From assembly GCF_030013905.1 (NCBI RefSeq), contig NZ_CP124862.1, forward strand, positions 4,653,051-4,717,050: a stretch of 64,000 nucleotides of DNA, in the 5' to 3' direction. Of this stretch, positions 34,767 through 42,375 are shown in pieces. The notes beneath the pieces were generated by a model. That model was not told the DNA's origin. It searched no databases and saw nothing but the letters and a program-made list of their open reading frames with translations. A program made the position numbers and the translations under genes. Each line of letters begins with the position of its first letter. Position 1 is the stretch's first letter. Origin of the DNA: Petroclostridium sp. X23. Its GTDB lineage: Bacteria > Bacillota > Clostridia > SK-Y3.

Positions 34767-34818
34767 ATGCAATATTGACAACTGTTTCAAGATGTAGTAT
34801 TATTTAATCGTATTTTAT

Positions 34819-34894
34819 GCTGGTATGGCTCAGTCGGCAGAGCGGATCACTCGTAATGATCAGGTCGCCGGTTCGATTCCGGCTACCAGCTCCA
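34819..34894 (+). tRNA. tRNA-Thr (anticodon CGT)
   Basis: The acceptor stem GCTGGTA/TACCAGC, anticodon stem GATCA/TGATC with loop CTCGTAA, and T-arm GCCGG-TTCGATT-CCGGC are all paired, and CCA is encoded. Phage genes begin directly behind it, so its 3' end is the likely attachment site. Confidence 0.95.
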
Positions 34895-34900
34895 AACTGT

Positions 34901-34930
34901 AACCCTTGTAGTACAATTGCTACATGGGTT
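34901..34930 (+). terminator. hairpin behind tRNA-Thr
   Basis: AACCCTTGTAG and CTACATGGGTT pair at 10 of 11 positions, followed by a short T-containing run. It is a tRNA terminator or part of the attachment region. Confidence 0.5.
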
Positions 34931-34937
34931 TAATTAT

Positions 34938-34989
34938 CAATAACTACAAAAGTGAATAGGTCCAAAATGTAGTTATTTTGTAGTTATTG
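34938..34989. repeat. inverted and direct TAACTACA repeats at the integrase end
   Basis: CAATAACTACAAAA (34938-34951) is exactly inverted at 34976-34989, and a further minus-strand TAACTACA follows directly. These resemble arm-type integrase or excisionase sites, or an integrase terminator. Confidence 0.5.
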
Positions 34990-36111
34990 AATAAAATTTT
35001 CAAGTTTTTTAATAGCGTCTTTTTTGGTATTTGGTAAGACATGCATATAAATATCAGCTGTAATCTGAATTGATTTATGCCCCAATATCTCGCTTGCTAC
35101 CTTTAAAGGTAATCCAGCTTCAAGCATCCTTGTAGCGAATGTATGCCGTAAAGTGTGAGCAGTCATATCTTTTAATTTCGTGTCTTTTTTAATTCGATCT
35201 ATTGTTCTTCTAACATTTCTTTCTTGAAGAATACTACCATTATTAGCGCAGAATACAAATTCTGATTTTGTTACTTCAAGCCTGTGTTCTAATATGTTAT
35301 AAGCTTTAGAGGTTAATGGAACTTTTCTATAACCTGAATCTGTTTTTACATCTCCAATATTTATCTTTGTTTTTAATCCGGTACCTTCATAATTTCTAAT
35401 CCTATGTGCGGTATTAGCAATGGTTATTTCTTCATCTTCTAGTGATACATTATCTTTTATGAGTGCAAGCGCCTCGCCTATTCTTAGCCCTGTTTCAAGT
35501 AAAAAAGATAATAATTCCGTATACACATTATTTATTTTATCGCAAGCTTCTGTAAATTTTTTTTGCTCCTGTTTACTAAGTATTCTAACTTTGTTTTTCT
35601 TTTGCTTTGGGACCGCTGCAGCTGTTACAGGATTAATGTATACAATACCATTTCTTATAGCTTGATTGAATGCTTGGTTAAGCACGGTATGAACTTTTTT
35701 TATGCTAGCTGTATCTAATTCTTTATCTTTCATTTTATTATATACTTGTTGGATTGAGTCTGTTTTTAACATGCTCAGTCTTGTGCTTCCGAAATATGGT
35801 TTAATATAATTCTTTATTGTATTGTAGTATCCATCATATGTGGCGGGTTTAATACTATTTTTTTTATATTGGGTTAGCCAAATATCTACCCATTTGCCAA
35901 CAGTTAGCATTGAAGGCTCAATATTATACCCCATATGAAGTCTACTGCGCTCCATATCAAACTTTTTTATAAGTTCTTCCCTGTCGTTAGCATATAAGGT
36001 TCTTATTTTCTGCTTTCCGTTCTCATCAAAGCCAATGGTGATTTGACCACACCATTTACCATCACTTTTTCGCTGATAAATAGATCCTTCGCCATTTCCG
36101 CGTTTTCCCAT
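34984..36111 (-). CDS. int: tyrosine recombinase (phage integrase)
   Basis: This 375-residue site-specific recombinase inserts and excises the prophage. The N-terminal arm-binding region (GEGSIYQRKSDGKWCGQI) and SAM-like core-binding domain (about 65-150) precede the catalytic domain. The latter has Arg in LLETGLRIGEAL, HTLRHTFATRM and Tyr in ADIYMHVL. The gene lies next to tRNA-Thr, 4 bases downstream of an ImmA-like gene, so it is transcribed as the end of the lysogeny operon. Confidence 0.95.
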   Translation of the reverse strand: MGKRGNGEGSIYQRKSDGKWCGQITIGFDENGKQKIRTLYANDREELIKKFDMERSRLHMGYNIEPSMLTVGKWVDIWLTQYKKNSIKPATYDGYYNTIKNYIKPYFGSTRLSMLKTDSIQQVYNKMKDKELDTASIKKVHTVLNQAFNQAIRNGIVYINPVTAAAVPKQKKNKVRILSKQEQKKFTEACDKINNVYTELLSFLLETGLRIGEALALIKDNVSLEDEEITIANTAHRIRNYEGTGLKTKINIGDVKTDSGYRKVPLTSKAYNILEHRLEVTKSEFVFCANNGSILQERNVRRTIDRIKKDTKLKDMTAHTLRHTFATRMLEAGLPLKVASEILGHKSIQITADIYMHVLPNTKKDAIKKLENFIQ

Positions 36112-36115
36112 GATT

Positions 36116-36547
36116 CTATCCCACCTTTTGTATATTTAACAATACAATTTTTTCGATCTCATTATCCGTTAGGTCGCATATTTCTTTATTAATCTTTTCA
36201 GGTTTTACTAATAGGGATACAGCAAATCTGTTTGCCTCACGCTCTTTTTGATCTGCGTCCATGTTACTTAAACTGAGAGCCATTAAACTATGTGCTTCTG
36301 AATCATCATGTAATAAGGCATGTCCAAGTTCATGAGCGCAAACAATTAGTTGTTCTTGATAATTTAAATTTGGATTAATAATAATATACTTTCTATCAGC
36401 AACTTTTAAATAATGACCCTTAAGTATGCTGTAAGGTTTATAGTCAATTTTAATATCGAGTAAAGCGGCTAGAGTAAAAGGATTACGTGTTTTATATCTT
36501 TCGATGATTTCATTAGTGTACTTAAATATACTTTGGCTGTCGTTCAT
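36116..36547 (-). CDS. ImmA/IrrE-type metallopeptidase, copy next to integrase
   Basis: This zinc peptidase has HELGH at 72-76 (VCAHELGHALLHD) and a later EREANRFAVSLL helix that supplies the third ligand. ImmA-type enzymes cleave phage or ICE repressors on induction. Start at ATG 36547 (MNDSQSIFKY) after GAGGTG; the longer open frame is an artefact. The IS lies directly upstream and separates it from its operon. A second, diverged copy is at 38203. Confidence 0.88.
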   Translation of the reverse strand: MNDSQSIFKYTNEIIERYKTRNPFTLAALLDIKIDYKPYSILKGHYLKVADRKYIIINPNLNYQEQLIVCAHELGHALLHDDSEAHSLMALSLSNMDADQKEREANRFAVSLLVKPEKINKEICDLTDNEIEKIVLLNIQKVG

Positions 36548-36571
36548 TATGCACCTCACAAAATATTTATC

Positions 36572-38199
36572 GTTGGTGTTCAGCAAAGCTGAACCCCTTG
36601 ATTCAACTTGATTTTATCAACTGGAAACAATTTTCTTCACCTCACAGCCCTCAAACCTGCTAAAATAGAGAATATTTTAGAAAGGGGCTGATGTCATTGC
36701 TTCCACCAAACCAGAGTCACCTGGCTTATAAACTTAATTTATTTCTATCTGTCAGTGAGACTGACAGCATTGCTAAGATAATATCAAAGATTGATCTATC
36801 TCGTGTTTATGACTTCTGTTTACATTTTTATTCACAAAATCCTGCAGGACGTATTGCACTTTATCGCCCTCAAGATGCTTTAAGGTCTTTACTTGTGATG
36901 TACCTTGCTGGCTTTACATCCATTAATAAATGGGTCAAAGAACTTAGGGATACACCAAGATATGCTTATCTATCAGGTTTCTCTCCTGACAAGACGCCCT
37001 CTAAGGCTTATTTCTCTTGGTTTATCTCTAATCTTTTCGGCGATGAAAACGTTGAAGATGTCATGCTTCAAGGTTCTCTAATCCGTAAAATATTTGAATT
37101 GTTATTTGTCAAAGAATCTATCGAATTAGGAATCATTGATCCCCATGATAAAGTAATCTTTGACGGCTGCAAGGTAAAATCTTTTTGCAAACAAAAGTAT
37201 GTTCCTGAAAAATATTGTAGATGCTATGCCAGTAATATAAAACCCTTTAAATGCTCTATGTGTACTGACTCCGAAGCCACAAAAGGTTATGATCATAATC
37301 TTGATGAATATCTAATGGGATACGGTCTGCATTTTGCAACAACTCCTATGATAGATAATCCATCTAAATGCCTACCACTAACATTCTTCGTCGAAGGTGC
37401 TGATGTCCACGATGTTAGAATGACACCACATCTAATAATGCATCTTTATCACAACTTGAAAGTTGACTTTCATTATGTCATTGCTGATTCGGGATACGAC
37501 GCTTATTATGTTTACTGGTGGATTAGTTTACTAGGCGGTAAGCCTATTATTGCAATTAATCCAAGAAATTCTCAAACTCCAACACCTACTAATGAGTTTG
37601 GTTTGCCTGTTTGTGCTGCTGGTCATACATTTTACTATTGGGGTATTGATAAGAAAAAAAGACGACTAAAATGGCGGTGTCCAAGAAAAGCTTCTAAAAA
37701 ATTGGCTGAAAAACTAAAGTGTGATCATCCATGTTGTGATTCTGGCTATGGCAAGACAGTCTATACTCACATTGAAGATGATATTCGTTGGTTTACCCAA
37801 GTTCCCAGAGGCTCACAACTCTGGAAAGACATCTATTCAAGAAGAGCACGTATAGAATCCGTTATTGGAGATATTGTACTCAACAACGGTCTTAAATCTC
37901 CATTATTTAGGGGTACCAAGAACTTCTTCGTGAGAACTGCCTTAGTTTGCATGCTCCAACATGCAAAAGCCATAGCCATAACCCTTGAGAATAAAGAATA
38001 CCATAAGACTGCTGCATAAACTACAGGAAAAATATTCTTACTATTCTCTTGCATAGGGAATCTCCGACCATTTTTAGATACCAAATTATTCCTATCATCC
38101 ATTCTTTAAATTTTCAAAGTACACATGAACATAGTTTATTGCTATAACCTAAAACTTTAACATTCTATACCATTTTGTTGTTATTTACTGAACATCTAC
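36572..38199 (+). mobile_element. insertion sequence inside the lysogeny operon
   Basis: The terminal inverted repeats GTTGGTGTTCAGCAAA (36572) and the complement of 38184-38199 match at 13 of 16 positions. TATTTATC flanks both sides (36564-36571 and 38200-38207) as an 8-bp target duplication. One transposase gene is inside, opposite to the phage operon. Removing the element and one duplication rejoins the stop of the 38203 gene to the ribosome site of the 36547 gene. Confidence 0.88.
36691..38019 (+). CDS. DDE transposase of the 36.6-38.2 kb IS
   Basis: This 442-residue transposase has likely catalytic residues Asp in KVIFDGCKVKS, Asp in HYVIADSGYDAYY and Glu in RRARIESVIGDI. A Cys-rich insertion (CRCYASNIKPFKCSMC) suggests a zinc-binding insert. 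The frame is complete. I cannot name the IS family with confidence. Confidence 0.85.
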   Translation: MSLLPPNQSHLAYKLNLFLSVSETDSIAKIISKIDLSRVYDFCLHFYSQNPAGRIALYRPQDALRSLLVMYLAGFTSINKWVKELRDTPRYAYLSGFSPDKTPSKAYFSWFISNLFGDENVEDVMLQGSLIRKIFELLFVKESIELGIIDPHDKVIFDGCKVKSFCKQKYVPEKYCRCYASNIKPFKCSMCTDSEATKGYDHNLDEYLMGYGLHFATTPMIDNPSKCLPLTFFVEGADVHDVRMTPHLIMHLYHNLKVDFHYVIADSGYDAYYVYWWISLLGGKPIIAINPRNSQTPTPTNEFGLPVCAAGHTFYYWGIDKKKRRLKWRCPRKASKKLAEKLKCDHPCCDSGYGKTVYTHIEDDIRWFTQVPRGSQLWKDIYSRRARIESVIGDIVLNNGLKSPLFRGTKNFFVRTALVCMLQHAKAIAITLENKEYHKTAA

Positions 38200-38202
38200 T
38201 AT

Positions 38203-38670
38203 TTATCTGGTATACTCCAATTGTAACTTTAATTTTAAAAGTTCGGGGTACAAGTTTTCTTGTGCTGCGATTTCAGCAATTGAGTAGTTTGTTATTTGAT
38301 ACTTTACAAGGATGGAATCTGGGATTAATAAATGAGCGGCTAATATATTTGCTTCATATTCATGCCTTACATCAGAAAACATGTGATAATCTTTCATGTA
38401 TTGCACAAACCGTCTATGTAATTGATCGTGTCCAATTTCATGGGCACAGCACAGACGTTGTTCTATATCTGATAAATTGGAATTAATGCCTATACATCTT
38501 TTTCTTTGATAGTATAGATAAAAGCCCTTCATTTCTTGGAATTTATAGTATTTAATTTCTATATTCATAGCAGTAGCTAATTCTATCGGATCATAGGTTT
38601 TAAACTTTTTAATTAGTTTTTGTGCTTTGTCTTTAATGTATATATTGAGGGCCCCCATGTGTATTGTCAC
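38203..38670 (-). CDS. ImmA/IrrE-type metallopeptidase, copy next to repressor
   Basis: Zinc motif HEIGH at 77-81 (CCAHEIGHDQLH) and HEYEANILAAHLLIP downstream. It starts right at the stop of the repressor gene (GTG 38670; ATG 38658 after AGGTGA is also likely), the usual immR-immA arrangement. It probably cleaves the neighbouring repressor during induction. It is only distantly similar to the 36116 copy. Its stop lies within the IS target duplication, so the protein is intact. Confidence 0.9.
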   Translation of the reverse strand: MTIHMGALNIYIKDKAQKLIKKFKTYDPIELATAMNIEIKYYKFQEMKGFYLYYQRKRCIGINSNLSDIEQRLCCAHEIGHDQLHRRFVQYMKDYHMFSDVRHEYEANILAAHLLIPDSILVKYQITNYSIAEIAAQENLYPELLKLKLQLEYTR

Positions 38671-39090
38671 CTACTCTGCGTTGTTTTTCTTCCTGCCGTA
38701 TTTCTTATTTTCTTCTTTTGTTTGGAAGTATATTTCCATAATAGCTTTAAAAAACTCGTCGCGATCTTCTGCTGGGAGATCACCACCATGAAATAAGGCT
38801 CTAGTATCTTCAAGCAGTTGTTCTGCTTGCTTTTTACCCCTATTACCATATTTTTCTTTGGCTTGATTAAGAAAGTCTTCTTTATAAACAATATCACTTT
38901 CATCTAGAAGCACACTTGTAGGGATATTTAATGCGGTTGATATCTTGGTTAAACTTTCTACGCTAGGATTTTTTCTATTGTTCTCTACATCAGATAGATA
39001 GGAAATAGATATACCGACTAAATTTGAGATATCTTTAAGAGTTAAGTTTTTTTCTTTCCTTATTTTTTTTATTTTTTCTCCCAGTTTCAT
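38671..39090 (-). CDS. XRE-family phage repressor (ImmR/CI-like)
   Basis: An N-terminal helix-turn-helix (residues 3-60, LKDISNLVGISISYLSDVEN) is followed by a charged C-terminal region ending LPAEDRDEFFKAIMEIYF and a basic tail, as in ImmR-type repressors that are cut by ImmA. It is transcribed away from the Cro-like gene and borders TATAGCG operator repeats. Confidence 0.9.
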   Translation of the reverse strand: MKLGEKIKKIRKEKNLTLKDISNLVGISISYLSDVENNRKNPSVESLTKISTALNIPTSVLLDESDIVYKEDFLNQAKEKYGNRGKKQAEQLLEDTRALFHGGDLPAEDRDEFFKAIMEIYFQTKEENKKYGRKKNNAE

Positions 39091-39130
39091 AATATCACCT
39101 TTTCAAAATTTGTAATTTTATTTTATATTT

Positions 39131-39303
39131 TTACGCTAAAAGTGTAAAGATTAACTTATAGCGAAAAAGCGCTGTATTTTATGATTTGGAGAGATTATCT
39201 TATTTATATGCTTTAAATCAACGTATAGCGTGAAATATGGTAGAATTTAGATATTAAATTACACCTATAGAGAAATTATAATTTAATTACACCTATAGAG
39301 AAA
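39131..39303. promoter_or_regulatory. lysogeny switch with two operator families
   Basis: Near the repressor are TACGCTAAA (39132), the dyad TATAGCG/CGCTGTA (39157-39176) and TATAGCG (39224-39230). Nearer the Cro-like gene, ATTACACCTATAGAGAAA occurs at 39258-39275 and again at 39286-39303, 28 bases apart. A weak TCAACG-N17-TAGAAT promoter (39218-39246) reads rightward. Two sequence families suggest separate sites for the two regulators. Confidence 0.65.
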
Positions 39304-39319
39304 AAAAAGGAGGGGCATT

Positions 39320-39514
39320 ATGAATTTAGGAAACGTGATTAAAGAAAAACGTATACAAGTAGGATTATCACAAACGGAATTGGCAAGACATATAAAAAAA
39401 TCTCCACAACTTATATGCGATATAGAAGCAGGGAGAAAATTTCCATCTTTAGAAACTTTGGTGGAAATTGCAAAAGAGTTGTGTTTATCACTGGATAAAA
39501 TTTTTTTAAATTAA
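39320..39514 (+). CDS. Cro-like XRE regulator
   Basis: This 64-residue protein is almost entirely a helix-turn-helix domain (LSQTELARHIKKSPQLICDI). An AAGGAGGGG site precedes the ATG. It is the first rightward gene, with identical operator repeats on both sides of it. Confidence 0.88.
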   Translation: MNLGNVIKEKRIQVGLSQTELARHIKKSPQLICDIEAGRKFPSLETLVEIAKELCLSLDKIFLN

Positions 39515-39516
39515 AA

Positions 39517-39559
39517 TTTCTCTATGGGTGTAAAAATAGTAATTTAACATATAGAGAAA
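39517..39559. promoter_or_regulatory. operator copies behind the Cro-like gene
   Basis: TTTCTCTATGGGTGTAA (39517-39533) is the inverted form of the upstream operator, and TTTAACATATAGAGAAA (39543-39559) is a variant direct copy. They precede the next gene and may control it. Confidence 0.6.
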
Positions 39560-39575
39560 GAAAGGTGAATCCTTA

Positions 39576-39812
39576 ATGAAAGTACCACGGATAAAAGCAG
39601 ACCGGGCTTACCTAACCATAGAAAGATATGCGGAGTTTACGGGGCTCCATAAAAATACCGTGCGTAATCACATCAAACAAGGTTATATCAATTATTACCA
39701 GCCGAAAAAGAGAGGGCGAATACTAATTGAGATAACAAATGATAAAACAAATGATAAAACAAATAGCTATGTGGAGCTGGCAGATAGATTAAAGCAAAAG
39801 CAAGCAGTATAA
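39576..39812 (+). CDS. helix-turn-helix protein, excisionase-like
   Basis: This 78-residue protein resembles a MerR/Xis-type winged helix (LTIERYAEFTGLHKNTVRNH, then IKQGYINYYQPKKRGRILIE). A tandem NDKTNDKT repeat follows. It may be the excisionase or an early regulator. Confidence 0.7.
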   Translation: MKVPRIKADRAYLTIERYAEFTGLHKNTVRNHIKQGYINYYQPKKRGRILIEITNDKTNDKTNSYVELADRLKQKQAV

Positions 39813-39832
39813 ACATAAAGAAAGGAGAGGGG

Positions 39833-39958
39833 ATGAGTATCTTGTTAGGAGAAGTATTTTCAATTCTTATGTTCGGCGGTGTATGTTTTGTATTAGGCTG
39901 GACAGTCAAAGAAGTATGGGAATCTATAGGCTCTATAAAAAGAAAAGCCGACCAATAA
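39833..39958 (+). CDS. 41-residue phage membrane protein
   Basis: ATG 39833 follows AAAGGAGAGG. The product has one transmembrane helix (VFSILMFGGVCFVLGWTV) and a short basic tail. Function unknown. Confidence 0.6.
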   Translation: MSILLGEVFSILMFGGVCFVLGWTVKEVWESIGSIKRKADQ

Positions 39959-40041
39959 GGTCAGGCGTCAAAAAATTTTCACTTGCCTTCATTATAGCAT
40001 GAGGGCTATCAAAAATCAATTTAAGAAAGTGAGGCAGATTT

Positions 40042-40524
40042 ATGAAAGTTACATTAGAACTAAACAGTATTGAGCTAATTAAAAGTATTGACAATGGTAC
40101 ACTGCGTTCTTTAGTTAACACATCAAGTGAAGAAGAAAACATTTTGAAAAGTGCGCCTAATGTTATAAACCAAAAAGAAGTTGGGGTAAATCCAATCCCT
40201 GCGGTACCACCTAATGATACGAATTTGCAATCACCTGTACCAACAGCACCAACTCCGATAGCACCAACACCGCCTGTTCCGGTAAGCGCCCCGGTACAAT
40301 CAGCACCTGCCCAAACACTAGCACCAGCTGCGGTTCCTACGTCAACACAGGCTTACACCATGGAGCAACTGGCTGTAACGGCGACACAGCTTGTGGATGC
40401 CGGACGAAGAACAGATCTTGTTGGGTTACTAAACTCTTTCGGTGTGCAAGCCTTGACTGCATTGCCTAAAGATCAATATGGAGCATTTGCAACAAAACTT
40501 AGAGAACTGGGGGCAAAAATATGA
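40042..40524 (+). CDS. phage protein with Pro/Ala-rich linker
   Basis: The 160 residues consist of a short N-terminal helix, a low-complexity linker (about 53-105, repeated APTP/PVP units) and a compact C-terminal segment (YTMEQLAVTATQLVDAGR to the end). Its stop overlaps the next ATG by 4 bases. It begins the replication module and may tether or recruit a replication partner. No domain name known to me. Confidence 0.7.
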   Translation: MKVTLELNSIELIKSIDNGTLRSLVNTSSEEENILKSAPNVINQKEVGVNPIPAVPPNDTNLQSPVPTAPTPIAPTPPVPVSAPVQSAPAQTLAPAAVPTSTQAYTMEQLAVTATQLVDAGRRTDLVGLLNSFGVQALTALPKDQYGAFATKLRELGAKI

Positions 40525-41699
40525 GTGGTGATAGGGCGCACGCCCTACTGTCAGCAAGTGGATCGCATAAGTGGTTACACTGTACACCTTCTGCAAGGTT
40601 GGAAGATACATTACCTGAAAGCCAAAGTAGCTATGCAAATGAGGGCAGACTGGCCCATGAAATAGCAGAGCTAAAACTAAGAAAGGCTTTCATAGAGCCT
40701 ATAGGAGTAAGAGCATTTAACAACCGTTTAAAGAAATTCAAGGATGACCCGTTATACCAGGATGAAATGCTAAGGTATACCGATATCTACTTGGACTATA
40801 TATCCGGTATTGCCCATGGATTCAGTTCCACTCCATATATAGCTGTAGAAAAGAAAATTGATTATGGCGCATATGCGCCGGAGGGGTTTGGCACAGGCGA
40901 TTGTATTATTATCGCTGGTAACACACTACACATTATCGATCTGAAATATGGCAAAGGTGTTCCGGTATCCGCTGAAAATAATCCGCAAATGATGTTATAT
41001 GCTTTGGGTGCATATACAGAATACTCTTTCTTATATGCGATTGATACCGTGAAAATGGCCATTGTGCAACCAAGACTTGACAGCATATCCGAATATGAGA
41101 TGCCTATAGCACAACTTAATGAATGGGGAGGAAGCATAAAACCTATAGCACAAAAAGCATTTAACGGTGAAGGTGAATTTGTATCAGGTGAGCATTGTCG
41201 ATTCTGCCGCGCAAAAGCATTGTGTAGAGCCCGAACTGAATTCCATACAGCACTTGAGGATTATAAGCAAATGAAACCACCACTTATTTCAAATGAAGAA
41301 GTAGGACAGATACTGCTAAAGGCGCAGAATCTTGCGAAATGGGTTAAAGATCTTGAAGAATATGCGCTAAGTGAATGCCTAGCCGGTAATGATATCCCGG
41401 GATGGAAAGCAGTAGAAGGGCGTAGCGTAAGACAGTTTACCGATCAAGACAAAGCATTTGAACTGCTTAAGAGTAATGGCATAGAAGAAGCCATGCTGTA
41501 TGAACGTAAGCCGTTAACTCTTGCAGCAACTGAAAAGCTAATAGGAAAGACAAAGTTCAAAGAAATATTAACCGAATATGTTAACATACCGCCGGGTAAG
41601 CCTACGCTTGCTCCGACAAATGACAAACGTGAAGCGATTACACGAAGAAGCGCTGAAGACGATTTTAAAAACGATAATGGAGGTAATGGGAATGAGTAA
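40521..41699 (+). CDS. DUF2800 phage protein, PD-(D/E)XK nuclease-like
   Basis: This 392-residue protein begins HALLSASGSHKWLHCTPSAR, typical of the DUF2800 family. GTGDCIIIAGNTLHIIDLKYG carries the Asp and D-x-K of a Cas4/RecB-like nuclease core. A Cys cluster (HCRFCRAKALCR) could hold an iron-sulfur cluster. It precedes the DUF2815 and polymerase genes, as in many Firmicutes phages, and probably acts in replication or recombination. Confidence 0.88.
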   Translation: MSGDRAHALLSASGSHKWLHCTPSARLEDTLPESQSSYANEGRLAHEIAELKLRKAFIEPIGVRAFNNRLKKFKDDPLYQDEMLRYTDIYLDYISGIAHGFSSTPYIAVEKKIDYGAYAPEGFGTGDCIIIAGNTLHIIDLKYGKGVPVSAENNPQMMLYALGAYTEYSFLYAIDTVKMAIVQPRLDSISEYEMPIAQLNEWGGSIKPIAQKAFNGEGEFVSGEHCRFCRAKALCRARTEFHTALEDYKQMKPPLISNEEVGQILLKAQNLAKWVKDLEEYALSECLAGNDIPGWKAVEGRSVRQFTDQDKAFELLKSNGIEEAMLYERKPLTLAATEKLIGKTKFKEILTEYVNIPPGKPTLAPTNDKREAITRRSAEDDFKNDNGGNGNE

Positions 41700-42375
41700 T
41701 CAAAATCCACAACATGTAGTAACAGGAAAGGTAAGACTTAGTTATGCACATCTATTTACACCCTATGCAAATCCAAACGGTGGAGGGGAAGCAAAGTATA
41801 GCACTACTATATTGGTACCTAAGAACGATATAGCAACAAAGCAACGTATCGATGCGGCTATTAATGCTGCAATACAGGAAGGTGTATCTTCTAGATGGAA
41901 CGGTGTACGACCACCTGTATTGGCTATTCCGGTTCATGATGGTGACGGTGCTAGACCGAGTGATGGTATGCCGTTTGGTGATGAGTGTAAAGGACATTGG
42001 GTATTCACCGCATCATCTAAGCAAGCACCACAGGTTGTTGATCTCAGTCTTAATCCAGTTATTAATCAAACAGAAGTATATTCCGGGATGTACGCTAGAG
42101 TATCAGTGAGATTTTTCCCATACAATGCAAGCGGTAAAAAAGGTATCGGCTGTGGCCTTGGCAATGTACAAAAACTAGAGGATGGAGAACCATTAGGAGG
42201 ACGTACTTCAGCTGCATCAGACTTTGGAGATAGTGCAGGACTACCGATGCCACCACAAACGCAACAACCTTCATACGGACAGCAGCAATACCAACCACAG
42301 CAACAGCCGCAACAACAACCACGGATTGATCCCATAACCGGTATGCCTATTTCCGGTGGTGTTTATGGGGTATGA
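41692..42375 (+). CDS. DUF2815 phage single-strand DNA-binding-like protein
   Basis: Start at ATG 41692, overlapping the previous gene by 8 bases. The sequence TGKVRLSYAHLFTPYAN and YSTTILVPKND mark the DUF2815 family, considered an OB-fold SSB analogue. The C-terminal 45 residues are Gln/Pro-rich (QQQYQPQQQPQQQPR), a flexible tail as in SSBs. It overlaps the polymerase gene by 4 bases. Confidence 0.87.
   Translation: MSNQNPQHVVTGKVRLSYAHLFTPYANPNGGGEAKYSTTILVPKNDIATKQRIDAAINAAIQEGVSSRWNGVRPPVLAIPVHDGDGARPSDGMPFGDECKGHWVFTASSKQAPQVVDLSLNPVINQTEVYSGMYARVSVRFFPYNASGKKGIGCGLGNVQKLEDGEPLGGRTSAASDFGDSAGLPMPPQTQQPSYGQQQYQPQQQPQQQPRIDPITGMPISGGVYGV

Noticed and set aside
38020..38163. Extra gene between the transposase and the right IS end
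   Set aside because: The frames here are short and antisense to the transposase end; the segment is the non-coding IS end.
42066..42335. Minus-strand frames with Cys/Gly-rich product
   Set aside because: Shadow of the Gln/Pro-rich tail of the DUF2815 gene.
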